Origin: Odontocerum albicorne
Taxonomy: Eukaryota > Arthropoda > Insecta > Trichoptera > Odontoceridae
Reading direction: 5' to 3'
Assembly: GCA_949825065.1 (NCBI GenBank)
Contig: OX463848.1
Span: 27,800,699-27,864,698, forward strand
Length of the DNA stretch: 64,000 nucleotides
Part shown: positions 23,028-34,749 of the stretch, piece after piece
Position numbering within the stretch: the first letter of the stretch is position 1
Layout of the letters: every line of letters starts with the position of its first letter
Translations under genes and position numbers: made by a program
The notes under the pieces: model-generated
Seen by the model: the letters and a program-made list of their open reading frames with translations, nothing else
Databases searched by the model: none
What the model was told of the DNA's origin: nothing

Positions 23028-24315
23028 TTGGGTGTACAAATAAGTCACCGCCGTTTGACAAAAGTTGGCGCCACCAGTAAGTTATGGTTAAAATTGTCAG
23101 ATGTAAAATGTCATTATCGTAAGGTTGGACATCTGTCAACAACATGACCTTGAAATATTAGTGAATTTTTATCAGTATAACATATTTTTTTGTGTTCGAA
23201 AATGTCAAGTTTTGAGCCGAATAAGCGTCATTTGCGGGAACTTTTGATTTACTTCTTCAATTTGAAGAAATCTCCAGCTGAGGCGCATCGATTGCTTTTA
23301 GAAGCATATGGTGAGGCTGCCTTAAGTGAGAGAAGTTGTCGTGAGTGGTTTCAAAAGTTTAAGAACGGTGAATTTGACATCGAAGACAAAGAACGTAGCG
23401 GAAGGCCGAAAGTGTACGAAGACGCGGAATTGGAAGTATTATTGGATCAAGATTCGTGCCAAACGCAAGAAGAACTTGCACTTACATTAGGAGTGACTCA
23501 ACAAGCAATTTCACATGGGTTGAAATCATTGGGAATGATTAAAAAACAAAGAAATTGGGATTCATATGAACTGACACGGAGAAACTTTGAATGCCAATTT
23601 TCCACATGTGAAATGCTGCTTGCCAGGCATAAACGAAAGGGTTTTCTGCACCATATAGTCACTGGTGATGAAAAATGCATCCATTATGATAATCCAAAAA
23701 GGAAGAAATCATGGGTATCCCCTGGTCATGCTTCAACATCTACGGCTAAGCCAAATATTCATGGAAAAAAACTCTTGTTGTGTATTTGGTGGGATCAGCT
23801 TGGTGTCGTGTATTATGAGTTGCTCAAACCGAATGAAACCATTGCTGGGGCTGTCTACCGAACATAATTGATGAGATTGAGTCGAGCACTCGAGGAAAAG
23901 CGCGCCCACTACTACGCCAGACACGACAAAATTATTCTCCTGCATGATAATGCTAGTCCACATGTTGCGGCACCGGTCAAAACCTATTTGTAAACACTCA
24001 ATTGAGAAGTTTTACCCCACCCGCTGTATTCACCAGACATTGCTCCTTCTGATTACCACTTGTTTTGATCGATGACGCATGGCCTGTCTGAGCAGCACTT
24101 CACATCATATGAAGATACCAAAAATTGAGTCGATTCGTGGATAGCCTCAAAAGATGATGATGATGACTGACGCGGTATTCGTATGCTGACAGAAAGATGG
24201 GGAAAAGTAGTGGCAAGCGATGGGTACTACTTCGAATAAAACATGAGGTTCCATTCTTTCACAATAAATGCCCATTTTTTTATAAAAAACGGCGGAAACT
24301 TATTTGTACACCCAA
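23028..24315 (+). mobile_element. mariner element, full length (1288 bp), dead
   Basis: Terminal inverted repeats start TTGGGTGTACAAATAAGT on both ends and continue with one short mismatch to CCGCCGTTT. TA flanks both sides (23026-23027 and 24316-24317). Size and TA duplication fit mariner. Confidence 0.95.
23202..24239 (+). pseudogene. Mos1-like mariner transposase with six stops
   Basis: From the ATG at 23202 to the TAA at 24237 there are exactly 345 codons, the length of the family, with no frameshift. Order: N-terminal DNA-binding region with FEPNKRHLRELLIYFFNLKK and the EWFQKFKNGEFD helix-turn-helix block, the GRPK linker, then catalytic D in VTGDEKCIHYDNPKRKKSW, second D in LLHDNASPHVA and third in PHPLYSPDIAPSDYHLF. 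Premature stops lie at 23865, 23991, 24003, 24066, 24126 and 24168. Most are single substitutions of family codons (CAA, GAA, CGA or TGG to a stop). Architecture and sequence are near the Mos1/mellifera group. Not functional. Confidence 0.95.
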
Positions 24316-24319
24316 TATT

Positions 24320-24555
24320 AATTGAAAATAAATACGTACACTTATGCATCATTTACAAATCACAAACGAAATATTTACTAAATAAATGATAAAATATTAA
24401 CAACTTAAAAAACATAACAATTCAGAACATGTACGACGTATGAATGTACGCGTAGTACAACATTAAAATAAAAATATTATCAACGAAAATGCAAAATTTA
24501 TTTAATTACAAACAACAATTAAGGTCAAATAAAAATGGAATAACCAGTATTCCAG
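24320..24555. other. AT-rich DNA, nothing recognised
   Basis: No supported feature. Confidence 0.45.
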
Positions 24556-24574
24556 TCAGTACCTAGGATTGAAA

Positions 24575-24790
24575 AAATGCCGAAGAAGTATCGTCCAAAG
24601 CTCAACAACATCTTCTTTAAGAATATCCATCATCATGAATTACAACTTCCGACTAAAGTATGCAAATATTATCTGAATTATACAAGGTGTGGTTCTTTCT
24701 AGCATGAGTCTGGAAACTAACTTAAACCGGAGAAGAATACTCCTAAACTAAACAACATCTACATTAAAAATATTCATCAAACCTGATATT
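24575..24790. repeat. Diverged direct duplication, ~157-bp spacing
   Basis: CTCAACAACATCTTCTTTAA and downstream at 24600 resembles CTAAACAACATCTACATTAA at 24757, each preceded by a similar GAAGAAGTA/GAAGAATACTCC block. Old tandem duplication. Confidence 0.7.
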
Positions 24791-24794
24791 GAAG

Positions 24795-27450
24795 TATGTT
24801 TTACAAAATTATAAAATACTTACTTTAAAAAGATTTCAAAAGTAAATAAAATATGTACTTTATAAAGATTTTAAAAGTAAATTAAAAAGCGTGTTATGAA
24901 AATGTAATTCGGGATTTTTCAAATACAATAAATATTACATTAACACCTTACTTAAAATTTATATTGTTATCATTATTTTCAAGCATTTTTTTTACAATTA
25001 TTAAGCGGGAAAATTGAGTTAATAAATCTTAATTAAGCAGTGCACGTTATGCGACCACACGCACATTTTTCTCAATTAGTTTCCTCCAATTTAATGGACG
25101 ATGCCAACTTGCACGACGTCCGCAATATTATTATAGAACTTTCGTGTGCGGCCTACAAGATTAAATGAAAGGATGTTCTTTTTCCGACACATCATATCAC
25201 AAAAATAAATATTAAATAGAATCAGGATCCAACACGAAAAAAGAAAATAATAGCATTAGTATAAAATAAAAAATAACATCAATTACACTGCTTAGCAATT
25301 AATTTTTACAAAAACAAAAGTTTTAAATGTTTATAGATTTTGGGGTATTCAACTCGTAGCTTTGTTGATTGGTTCATGTTATCATATTGTTTATACAAGG
25401 AAACGGTTTTGAAGTCACCCGTTAAAATTATATCATATATGTCACTTGAAACAGATCGACAAAACTTCCTTATATGTCACTTGAAACAGATCGACAAAAT
25501 TTATGCCATTACAACAAAAAATATCAACCTTGTTCTAAGCAGCATGAACTAAGGGAAACATGCTTGATTGAATGCATAAATTGTGATTTGGAGGTTATGG
25601 CGATACTAGGCGTGTATCATATATCGAATGCCGTCGCTTTATACTATATGTGTGCGAGAGACCGATATAAGTATCCAGAAGCTAAATGAATGTGAACAGC
25701 TAATCAATCTCAGTAAATTTTTTCCAGACACCATTACACACTAAGCTCGGTATCATGAAAGTATTGATAAAAATAATAAAAAAAATGGATCAACTTCCAG
25801 GACAAATATATGTTATTTTTCTTGTAAATCGGAGACAATTCACTATTTCGATTATTATTTTCGTATGCAACGCCTCAAAATCTATAACGTAAATATGCTA
25901 CCGTTTTTATTTTAAAAAAGTAAAAAAATTGTATGACCGAGTTATTTGGCAATCTATCAAAATGTTGCATATAAAAGTGCGAGCTACTGATATTCTTCTT
26001 CTCTTCGTGTTGTGTCTGAGTTAAGAGATTGATGGTCACACTACTGAATGCATTTCAATTCACTGAAAGCCCTTAGTTGAAATGCATTTGAGAATGTTTT
26101 TCAACTACAATATCTTTCTTGGTTCATTCAATACCCTCTTTGTCTTATCGTTCAAAATCAATTGAAGGATTTTTTTTATTATGATGAGTATAGAAATACT
26201 TCCATGGCTAAGAAATTCATATCTAGAATGACTTCCATGGCCTATTTAGAAAAACGCCTATCTTCTGACTTGACATTTGCGAGTTTAATTCTCACTGGTT
26301 TGATTTTCAGTTAAGGACTCTCTTCAATCTTTCTTACTGGCTAGAACAGATTGGTATACGACAATTAACCCGCCAAGTTTAACTATTTTAACGTAAGTGT
26401 AATCGGCGGTAACTCCTCCAATTGAAAATTTCTTCTGCACTCGCATCTTGGATCACTTCATCATACAGCATGGAGCTTGGGTCTCTCAATACTTTAACAC
26501 TCTTTTGCCAAAAAGGCTCACTTTACTAAAAAAAAAAACTCTCTTCGCCAATTGCTTTTGCGCTGCACATAAAATAAGCTTTATAGTAAACAAAAACATC
26601 AATGAGCTAACACAATTGAGCAAAAACCTTTTTCAATCGTCCAAAATAAGAATATAACGTACTATCGCGAGATAATCTCTTATATAGTATATAGCCAGAA
26701 ACTTTCACATCCCACAGATCTGCAACACAAATGATATAGTCAGGTAGAGCAGGAATAGAAGGTGGTAGTGGCGGGACCATGTATGGTAGATTGGATGGTC
26801 AGTGACAAGATCCTATACATAGGGGCACACGACATCACTACAGGACATCGCGTGCCAGGAAGGCCGCGTAAAATATGAAGTGCCAGCTAGTGCCCTGCCT
26901 TCCAGGGCGAATTTTCGCAAAAAAAAAACAGATTTATGATCTTCGTCAAGAAGAAGAATAAGAAAATCCATCCGTATTGATAATTTTTTCTTAGCGTAAT
27001 TTTTTAAATCCCCTGTGTTCGACTGAGTCAAACCTTTGTTCGTTTTTCCAACATACTTTATACGAGCAGGTTATTATTTTTCCTCCGTTTTGTTTGTACT
27101 TCTGCGCAAGGAGTGAATTTTCATCTCATATATTATTTACACAATTATCCTCGAAATAAGGGAAATCCAAAGATCAAACTCAACAGAACCTGTAGTGGAT
27201 CCTTGACACTACTGATAAATTCTTGTGAAATAATCATTTGTTTTATGATTTCGTTTTTTTCTAAGTGATAAGTATAATTTTTTTTTTCATTGCAGACATA
27301 TATTGACTGAGCCAAACGTTTTTTTGAAATAATCCTTTTTGACCTTTTTATATTTTCATTCGTTTTTTTATTCTTGTGCTTGTTTTTGTTAATTGGTATT
27401 GCATTTTCTTTGCTCTATCGCAATAATGGAAAGCCCTATCTGTCACTAAA
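24795..27450. other. AT-rich DNA without recognised genes
   Basis: Small features only: a 29-bp direct duplication of TATGTCACTTGAAACAGATC at 25438-25500, a 12-bp inverted repeat of AATGCATTTCAA near 26043-26088, and a GC-richer patch at 26750-26905 with no recognised product. Open frames of 60-72 aa look fortuitous. Confidence 0.45.
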
Positions 27451-27454
27451 AACA

Positions 27455-27540
27455 ACTGTATAGTAGGCTGGAAGATATTGCCATTTGACAATTACCTCGA
27501 CGTATATACTCGTAATACAGTACAATAAAGTTTTATATAA
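27455..27540 (+). mobile_element. SINE family A, 3' body only
   Basis: GGCTGGAAGATATTGCCATT, then ACAATTACCTCG and an AATACAGTACAATAAAG tail match the 3' end of family A copies. The head is missing. Confidence 0.65.
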
Positions 27541-27614
27541 TTAAAAAATACAGGTTGAATTGAACTGAAATCTGAAAATCACTGAATTGATTTTTAGATT
27601 ATTTTTTTTAATAA

Positions 27615-27678
27615 GAAATAAATAGTTCAGTGGTAAGTTGTGTGTAATAAATAGTTCAGTGGTAAGTTGTGTGTAAAA
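27615..27678. repeat. 29-bp tandem duplication
   Basis: ATAGTTCAGTGGTAAGTTGT followed by GTG occurs twice in succession. Confidence 0.92.
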
Positions 27679-27689
27679 ACAAATTCTTA

Positions 27690-29615
27690 TTAAAGTTATG
27701 AAAAAAACATTTCACTTAAATTATCTATCGACAGATATAGATAGATAAATAAAAATATATCTCGTATAATAAACATCATCGTGCTAACATAATCAATATC
27801 TTTACAATTTTACCCTAATATATTTTTTTCGCTTCAGTCACATTCATTCTTTTAGTATGAAAATCACACTCCTTTATTTTTCAAATGAACTTTTTTTCCA
27901 CCACTACTTCTAGATCATTAAGAACTATACTTTATATTTATCTTATGCTCTGCTTATAACTGCATTGCTACATGAGATACTCGTATTTCGTACATTTACA
28001 GTTAAATTCATATATATTTGATTTCACCGAATATCTCGGATATTTGAATATAATGAGACATCATTTCCTGTCAGAAAAGCCACAAAAAATATTTAAAAAA
28101 AATAAGGAACGATTTTTAGCTGAAACGTTACGAAAATGAATATTTAATACAACATGTGTTTTCATAGCGTTGTCATTTCACACATTCTTTTAGAGGTGAC
28201 TCGCTTCCTAAAGGATAGTTTTGGGATTCGGGATACTTTTTAATTATCCCTTACAAGGAGAGTAATCTAGAAACTGGCCCGGCAATAGTCTAAACAATTT
28301 GTTTAAAATAACTATCAAATAATATAAAAGTGATTGTATTAACGTCCGTGTGTGAAAAAAGGTTTTATCATTGCCACGGTTCCATAGTTATTATTTAATT
28401 AATTAAAATAATATAAAACATTTTTATTTTTCAAATAGTATTTGACAACTATTACTTCTTAATACACGTATGATTATAAAACATAAAATAACAAAAGCAA
28501 ATAATATTCATATTAAGAAGAGGGGGCTTAACCATTGAACAGAAAATATGAATATGGAAACGAGAAATCAATTTAAAGTGACTAAGCAAGTTTGGTTCTT
28601 CTAACATTTATAATATATTCATATTATCTCAATTATTAGATAAGCGTTCTTATCAGATTCAAACTTAATATTGTTGGTACATATGTTCATTTGTGAATTT
28701 GGTAACAGTTAATATAAAGTTTTCTGACCATGATAAGATAAGAGCATACATACTCTGTCGAGTTCAGTTTCAATAAAATTTCATGTGACTTAAGATTACC
28801 AGTTTCATTCTGGAAACCGATTTTATTCATTATTTAATTAAAATATCTCAAGATATGAGTTTTTTTATTGTCCGCTCTAGACATTTTAATTTAAAGGATG
28901 TCAGACTTACTATTTTGGATCAAAATGATAAGACGGCTGCAAAAAGACGTAGATACTAAAAGGAAGAGACGATCGCGTCAATCACAATGGACACAAGAGA
29001 CTAGAAGAGCTGCAACACGAGATACTGAGAAGCTGCAACACGACGACAGCATGAAACAGCAGAAATACAAGCACAGCGCACATTGAAAAAAAATCCTTTT
29101 GACATTATTGACGAGTGCAAGTGTAATAATAGTTATCGTATTTATAATCCCGTAAATAACCTTATGAATTTTTCACTGTAAAACCAGAACAAGCATTTAG
29201 GATAAGGAAAAGAGCTGATTTTTACTGCCGCATTATGTTGCAAAAATGACGCAATAAGGAACTCTCATTAGACATGGAAAATGGCTGAAGGCTTCTTTAT
29301 TCTCCCCTTCCGCCTCGGTTCATCCGCTTAATGGAGTTTTATTAATCAACTGAGGCTGCGATTCTCTTTCAAGGGCCTACTTGTTCGCGGTACAAATCTT
29401 GAGTTATATCTCACATTTTTTCGTCTGAGCATTTTACCACTTTAATCGAGACTTTCATTCAGATTTTGTTTTTCTTTATCCATTTTTTTTTTTCAAAAAA
29501 AGGCACACAACTACCTATTTTTATTTCTTTTGGTGTTATTTATTTGCATGATTGGATTGTGAAGCACGTAATTCTATATTTTTATTTATCGTAATAAAAT
29601 ATGAGGAGCATATGT
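27690..29615. other. AT-rich DNA without recognised genes
   Basis: The only notable frame is 28898-29086 plus (62 aa, rich in K, R and Q with a repeated GCTGCAACACGA coding block), which shows no recognised domain. I do not call it a gene. Confidence 0.4.
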
Positions 29616-29619
29616 GCAC

Positions 29620-29745
29620 GGTAACGTGCTTAACTTCAGTCCAGAAGATCGCCGGTTTAAACCCCACGCTGTGCCACCCGATTCAAATAACACGGGCATT
29701 TTTCCAGGAGTATAAGGAAATTTATGCCTTCAGTCATACATATTA
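29620..29745 (+). mobile_element. tRNA-derived SINE, family B
   Basis: Head with TGTGCACGGTAACGTGCTTA (A-box side), B box CCGGTTTAAACCCC, then GCTGTGCCACCCGATTCAAA and a body ending GCCTTCAGTCATACATATTA. Matches 30825-30990 throughout. Confidence 0.8.
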
Positions 29746-29880
29746 TTAAAAACATGCTTTCGTTATGAGACGTGTAAAGTGTAATTACGAGTATATAGTT
29801 TTGGTAACATAAATTAATAGCAGTTAACATTTTGTTGAAAACGTGGCACAGACAAATTAAATCGATTTTGAATGAAGCAT

Positions 29881-29922
29881 AAGTCAAAAATTAAAAATTA
29901 GAAAATTTTTAATTTTTGACTT
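29881..29922. repeat. Perfect 19-bp hairpin, 4-base loop
   Basis: AAGTCAAAAATTAAAAATT and its exact reverse complement are separated by AGAA. AT-rich; no associated gene. Confidence 0.95.
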
Positions 29923-29924
29923 GT

Positions 29925-30820
29925 GAGTGACTTAAAGGAAGACTTTTAACTAGAATGGGATGCAGTGGAGATCTATACTGTCTACAAAGTTTAATAGAAA
30001 CAGTGCGTTATGATAATCGAGAGAGATGGAGGAAAAAGGTCCAAGCATTCAACCTCAAATGGATGGGATAGAGAGGGAAAGACGAAGAAAAAGGGAATCA
30101 TGATAACATTCAGATTCAACCAGTAAATTGAAGGCTTATGAATGGAGAAGTCTGAAATATGATAAATCATTGTGAAGAACCTCGATTTTGTCCATCAATA
30201 TTAATTTGAGGAAGCGATATTTTTCTCCTCTCAATTTATGACAAAGGCAAGTAATCTTTCGGCCTTTTATGGTATTTAAGAACTCTCACTCTATACCGTA
30301 TCGGCAAAGTACCTTGTCTTTTGATAAACGATGATATCAAGAAATTCTCAGCATTTTCGGATGAATCCACATTTCGAATGCTTTCAACTTGTAATGAATA
30401 TCAGCCAAATATGACTAGTATGTTTTTATTTGACTGTTTTCCGAAGATACTTAAAGCCGAATGGGTTTAGACTTTTCCAAAAATATCCCCAAGTACCAGG
30501 ATGAAAGGGAAAGACGAGGGTGGGTAGGATAATAATCCCTAATGGACCAACCATTATGATAATCCTCTCCCACCCCGTTCATACTGGGTCCAAAGTATTG
30601 TATGTTAACGAAATATTTTACTTTTTCCTCATGTTTTGTTTAAACATGTCGTTGTCGTCATTTGTTTGTTTTATTATGTCAAATATGTATTATTCGAGCT
30701 TATGCGGACTTTTTAAAAATTTTGCTCTTTTTTTACGAGTTCTGCTTCGTGGCTGTTTTTTTAAGTATTATTTTATTTTTCATATTCTTGCAACAACAAC
30801 CAAAATTTGACTTGAATATC
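29925..30820. other. Intergenic, nothing recognised
   Basis: A segment at 29990-30110 has codon-like RYDNRERWRKKVQAF, resembling LINE C-termini, but it is too short and isolated to call. Confidence 0.4.
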
Positions 30821-30824
30821 GCTT

Positions 30825-30990
30825 TCATAATGAGGTGCAGGGAAGCGCGGTAACGCACCGAACTTCTTTGCGAAAGATCGCTAGTTCGAACCCCGCGCTG
30901 CGCTACTCCCCTCGAATGACATAGGCATTTTATCCATCTAGTATTCGGGGGTATAAGGATACCTATGACTTCGGTCATATCTATTTAAAA
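30825..30990 (+). mobile_element. tRNA-derived SINE, family B, best copy
   Basis: tRNA-like head: GGGAAGCGCGGTAACGCACC (A-box region), GATCGCTAGTTCGAACCCCG (near-perfect B box) and GCGCTGCGCTAC. Body with CATAGGCATTTTATCCATCT, GTATTCGGGGGTATAAGGAT and ending ACTTCGGTCATAT. About 165 bp. An RNA polymerase III-transcribed SINE copied by a LINE in trans is the family expectation. Confidence 0.88.
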
Positions 30991-30994
30991 AAAT

Positions 30995-31750
30995 ATTTAC
31001 ATATCACCTCTAGTGTGCATTGGTTTTAAATTTATAAAGGCAACTCATAAGCGCAATAACGTAGATTTAGGAGGAATTATATGTAAAGGTATTTTTTAAA
31101 CTATAAATATAAATGCTTAGTTTATCACAGTTCACCAAATGAGACGTATATCGAGGCATTTAAAAATAAACTAAGGTTTTCCTTTAAAAATAAACTAAAA
31201 AAACATTTTGTTTTCCCTACTTCAGTTCTATTTGTTATTATCATAATTGTATAAAGAAAGTTGCAGGAAAGTTACAAAGACGGAAATAAATATCGATAAA
31301 AGGCTACTTCAAGCTCATGTCTGCTATACTACCCTTTTAGTGGCACCCCTTTTGATAATTAAAATTCTGTAATCATTTCAGATTGAAAAAAAATTAACGG
31401 AATGTTGTTTGCTAGCTAAAAATTCCATATCGTAAAAGCAAGCGCAGATGTTCAAACGAAATAAAAATAAAAAAGAATTTCATTTTCAATGTTGTGTAAG
31501 TAACGGCCAGTCATACATACTATATTGCAACGAGCTAACGAGCAACAAGTCATTACCAGTTTATGGCAAAGCAACGTTGGCAATTTCCTTTCTTCTTCCT
31601 GTCCTTAATTAGTTTGTTCCACTGCGCTGGCTTGGCAGAAAATTGTGGAAACTTAAATTCTGATGCAGGGGAATGCCGATACTAATCACAGACCTGATAT
31701 CGGGGAAATATTGAACAGGTACGCAAAGTATTGTTCAAATATACCGTAGA
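30995..31750. other. AT-rich DNA, nothing recognised
   Basis: No supported feature; a 12-bp direct repeat AAAAATAAACTA occurs near 31160-31200. Confidence 0.45.
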
Positions 31751-31754
31751 GGAA

Positions 31755-31945
31755 GATCAAGAAAACTTTGATTCGATCAAGTGTACGATATTTTGAAAGA
31801 AAGAAATGTTAAAAGTCAGGGGAATCATAAGAGCTGTAAATTAAGGTTAAAATAGTTGAAAGATTTGTGTCGCGAAAGAAAGTCTGGCACTCTTTTTTTG
31901 CCTACTTCGATAATAAAACGGCTTGATGATATGTATGTATACTGT
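31755..31945 (+). mobile_element. LINE family L3, C-terminal fragment
   Basis: GATATTTTGAAAGAAAGAAA (translating V-x-D-I-L-K-E-R-N-V-K-S) matches 7390-7410 almost exactly, then AGTCTGGCACTC matches the CxxRKVW block. 3' tail TGATATGTATGTATAC. Confidence 0.65.
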
Positions 31946-32029
31946 TGAAATGCCTACACTTATAAAAAAAACATAGGTTAACAATGTTTCACAAAAATCC
32001 GAATAAATTGATAAGGGATGAATGTGAAA

Positions 32030-32285
32030 TTAAGGATTATATATTAAGTAAGGTGTAGAAGAGTACTCCAACATCGTTTAAGCATGTATGATAAATGAAT
32101 GAAGAAAGATTAAGTCGAGTGAATGATATTTAGAAGAAGGAATTGTAAAAAGTTTGAAAAATCGTTCGAGTTGTATGGCGGATAAGAATGTAAAGGAGAC
32201 GTAAGCCGTGTGTTGCGATAGGAAAATCTGTCTCTCTGTTCTCTAAGCCTACAGTGATAGGGAATCTGCTTTATATTATGTATGT
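32030..32285 (+). mobile_element. LINE family L3, C-terminal fragment
   Basis: Has the LSKVxxSTPTSF block, then VNDI and KNRSSCMADKN, then GTGTTGCGATAGGAAAATCT and a TATTATGTATGTAC tail that runs right up to the mariner inserted at 32287. It lies just 3' of another L3 piece, so they may be two parts of one insertion. Confidence 0.65.
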
Positions 32286-32286
32286 A

Positions 32287-33592
32287 CAGGGTCTTTCAAT
32301 AAGGACGCTCAATTTTTAAATGTAAATAAAAGAAGTTGTGTGTGAGATATCCACTCAATTTTTATTTATTTGAGAGAATATTATATGGCATTAAGTATGG
32401 AATACAACGCCGTAACGTTGGTGGCACGTATTCGGGAGGTCCAATTTTCAATGACTTTGTCGCATAAATCTGGCTGAATTTGCTGGATGGCGTTCGTTAT
32501 GTTGACTTTGAGGGCATCAATTGTTTGTGCGTTATGCGCATAGACCTGCAATTTAAGATAGCCCCAAAGGAAGAAGTCTAAAGATAGCCCCAAAGGAAGA
32601 AGTGCGTTAAATCGCACGATCTCGGTGGCCAGTTCACGTCGCCGCCGCACGAGATAACCATGCCCTCAAATAGCTTGTGCAGAATGTCCATCGTAGCATG
32701 CGCTGTGTGGCACGTAGCACCGTCCTGTTGGAACCACATGTCGTCGGTATCTATATCATCCAGTTTATGTCACAAAAGTTGCTTATCATCAATCTGTAGC
32801 GCTCGCCGTTGACGGTTATGGCAATGCCAGTTTCATTTTGGAAGAAGTACGGACCGATGATTCCAACAGACCACAATCCACACCAAACAGTGACTTTCTC
32901 GGAATACATTTGGTTCTAGTGTATCTCGTGTGGATTGGTATAGTCTCAAATTCGACAATTTTGCTTGTTCACACATCCAATCATCCAAAAATAGGCCTCG
33001 TCGCTAAAGATGATTTTTTTGGCGAAATTTGGGTCAACTTCCAACTGCTCCAGAGCCCAATCAGCGAACATACGGCTTTGTCTATGGTCATTTACCTTAA
33101 GTTCTTGGGTCAGTTGGATTTTATACGGGTGCAGACCCAAGGTTTGACGTAAAACCCGTCAAATTGAAGTCGCAGCAAGGCCAAGTTCTTGTGAACGACG
33201 AGAAATTGACTGCCTTGGATTTTCCCATCCACTCTCACGCACAGCAGCGATGTTTTCAGCAGACCTTGCGTTTCGGTGACTTACAAATGTTGGTTGATTA
33301 TTTATTGAACCGGTTGACTCGAATTTGATCACCAAACGTCGAATAGTCGACTCGGCAGGACGGTTATGGCGAGGATAAAAATCACGTAATGCGCGGAACG
33401 TTTCTCGAACGGAGCGAGCACTGATTTTGAAAATAAAATTTGATAATTTGCACACGTTGTTCAACGCTTTAACCTTTCGTGGTGATTTTCCATACACTAC
33501 TGAACAATTCACAACAAATTTGACAGATGTTGCTTTAACAACATGGCTGCTATAACCTAACAAATTTTGAGCGTCCCTATTGAAAGACCCTG
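32287..33592 (-). mobile_element. mariner-family element, rosa-like DD41D, dead
   Basis: 1306 bp with terminal inverted repeats CAGGGTCTTTCAATARGGAC plus GCTCAA at both ends and TA on each side (32285-32286, 33593-33594). It carries a decayed minus-strand transposase. It interrupts the tail of the L3 LINE to its left. Confidence 0.93.
32375..33540 (-). pseudogene. DD41D (rosa-type) transposase, third Asp deleted
   Basis: Read leftwards: VRETFRALRDFYPRHNRPAE and ARSAENIAAVRES (DNA-binding half), a frameshift near 33150, then LHPYKIQLTQELKVNDHRQS and the first catalytic aspartate in FSDEAYFWM. Stops and frame changes follow. At about 32700 the frame reads FQQDGATCHTAHATMDILHK (second aspartate), and then NWPPRSCDLTHFFLWG. 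In the family this last block is SCDLTPLDFFLWG, so a 6-base deletion has removed the third catalytic aspartate. The C-terminus (YAHNAQTIDALKVNITNAIQ) continues to about 32380. A 23-bp tandem duplication (AAGATAGCCCCAAAGGAAGA) lies at 32557-32603. The enzyme cannot be active. Confidence 0.9.
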
Positions 33593-33654
33593 TATATTGG
33601 CTTACGGCTATGTTTTCGAAGACTCTTTTCTTCAACAGGCATATTAAGTAGACC

Positions 33655-33795
33655 CTTTATGAGATGACCTGCAGGGCCTAACTGATAAGACGTGCGATAA
33701 GACTTCCGACTGGTGATTTCGGGTTCAAAACCCAATAGTGTCATTTTTTCAAAAAAGTTTTTTTTTCTTATGTGTATATGGTTATACATTGTACA
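33655..33795 (+). mobile_element. tRNA-derived SINE, family A
   Basis: GATGACCTGCAGGGCCTAAC then TGATAAGACG (A-box side) and TTTCGGGTTCAAAACCC (B box). The body is weak after the T-rich stretch. Confidence 0.7.
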
Positions 33796-33819
33796 TATGA
33801 CGGACTTATTAATTGATAT

Positions 33820-33880
33820 ACAGCAATTTCTTCCAACCAACCAGCTTATCTTGGAGTCATTATAATGTTTTAATTCGTGA
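33820..33880 (-). mobile_element. SINE family A, 3' body fragment
   Basis: The minus strand contains TGGTTGGAAGAAATTGC, the conserved 3' body of family A, in the orientation opposite to the SINE just before it. Confidence 0.5.
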
Positions 33881-33884
33881 CAAA

Positions 33885-34195
33885 TTTTGTAAAAAAATAA
33901 AATATAAATTTAAATTCAATAAAAAAAAATGTAATATTCGAACAATAATTGTAGGACTAGAAGAAATGAATGAGTTCAGTGAAAATAAATGGGAACAAAG
34001 AAAAAATATGATAAAAGATATTCTGAGTGATGTAAGTATTTTTTCAATTCTCCCTTGAACAAAATTAAGGATGGATGTCTGATACTTTGAAGTTCGTTCC
34101 ACAATTCCCAGTCGGGATAAAAATTTCTTCTGATGACAATACTCACACACGTTAATGAGATGTTATTGATGTTGCCTGTTAACGTACGCCAGTAC
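33885..34195. other. AT-rich DNA, nothing recognised
   Basis: Overlapping frames of 81 and 96 aa on the two strands have no recognised content. Confidence 0.4.
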
Positions 34196-34199
34196 TATA

Positions 34200-34320
34200 T
34201 TTCAAAGACGTACAATGACGATGTGTGAGTAACTTGCCTATGTAGGGGACACTTAACCCGAATATTCGATTGCTGGGGCTAAACACAGTATTTTCAAGTC
34301 ATGCTCTTCAATTCAAATAT
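34200..34320 (+). mobile_element. SINE-like dispersed repeat, family C
   Basis: Second copy of the repeat at 18775-18925: TGTGAGTAACTTGCCTATGT, AATATTCGATTGCTGGGGCT, ACACAGTATT, TGCTCTTCAA in the same order and spacing. Confidence 0.5.
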
Positions 34321-34559
34321 TTTGAGTAGTATCATATGAATAAATTAATTTTGAGAAATGCTATAGAATTATCAATTGAATTGTGATATTTTTCCTCTCT
34401 TTTTGTTAAAAAAAACTTAGTTTTCTTATAGCTTTTGAGTGTTGATAAAACTCCATTATCACGAAAAAATATAACACAATTTCAAATGTAAGATTTTTTT
34501 AATAATGATTTAATCTTCTTCTTTTTGATGTAGATTTTTAGGTAAGTTATGTTTCGAAA

Positions 34560-34745
34560 ATAATTTCTAGTAGACAGAGCACTGACACTCCACGTTTTAG
34601 ACGGCTTTCGAGTGGCACTATGTATGGGATTCTGTAAGCGTCAATCCTATTTAAATGGTACTGGAGTGTTTGAGACCTTTTATTTCTGCTCCATCTGACG
34701 ATATCATATTTGTAGCAGGTGTATTGAATGTGAGACTTTCAGACC
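34560..34745 (-). mobile_element. Possible LINE C-terminal fragment
   Basis: The minus strand reads RIPYIVPLESRLKRGVSVLC followed by LLEIIFET, similar to the PLxxRRxxxxLxFLYKII end of several LINE proteins. One short block only. Confidence 0.4.
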
Positions 34746-34749
34746 TTAA

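Noticed and set aside
28898..29086. 62-codon basic frame as a small protein gene
   Set aside because: Low-complexity K/R/Q content and an internal duplication; no supporting context.
30825..30990. Functional tRNA gene
   Set aside because: The head has good internal promoter boxes, but the acceptor stem does not pair and it continues into a SINE body shared with two other copies.
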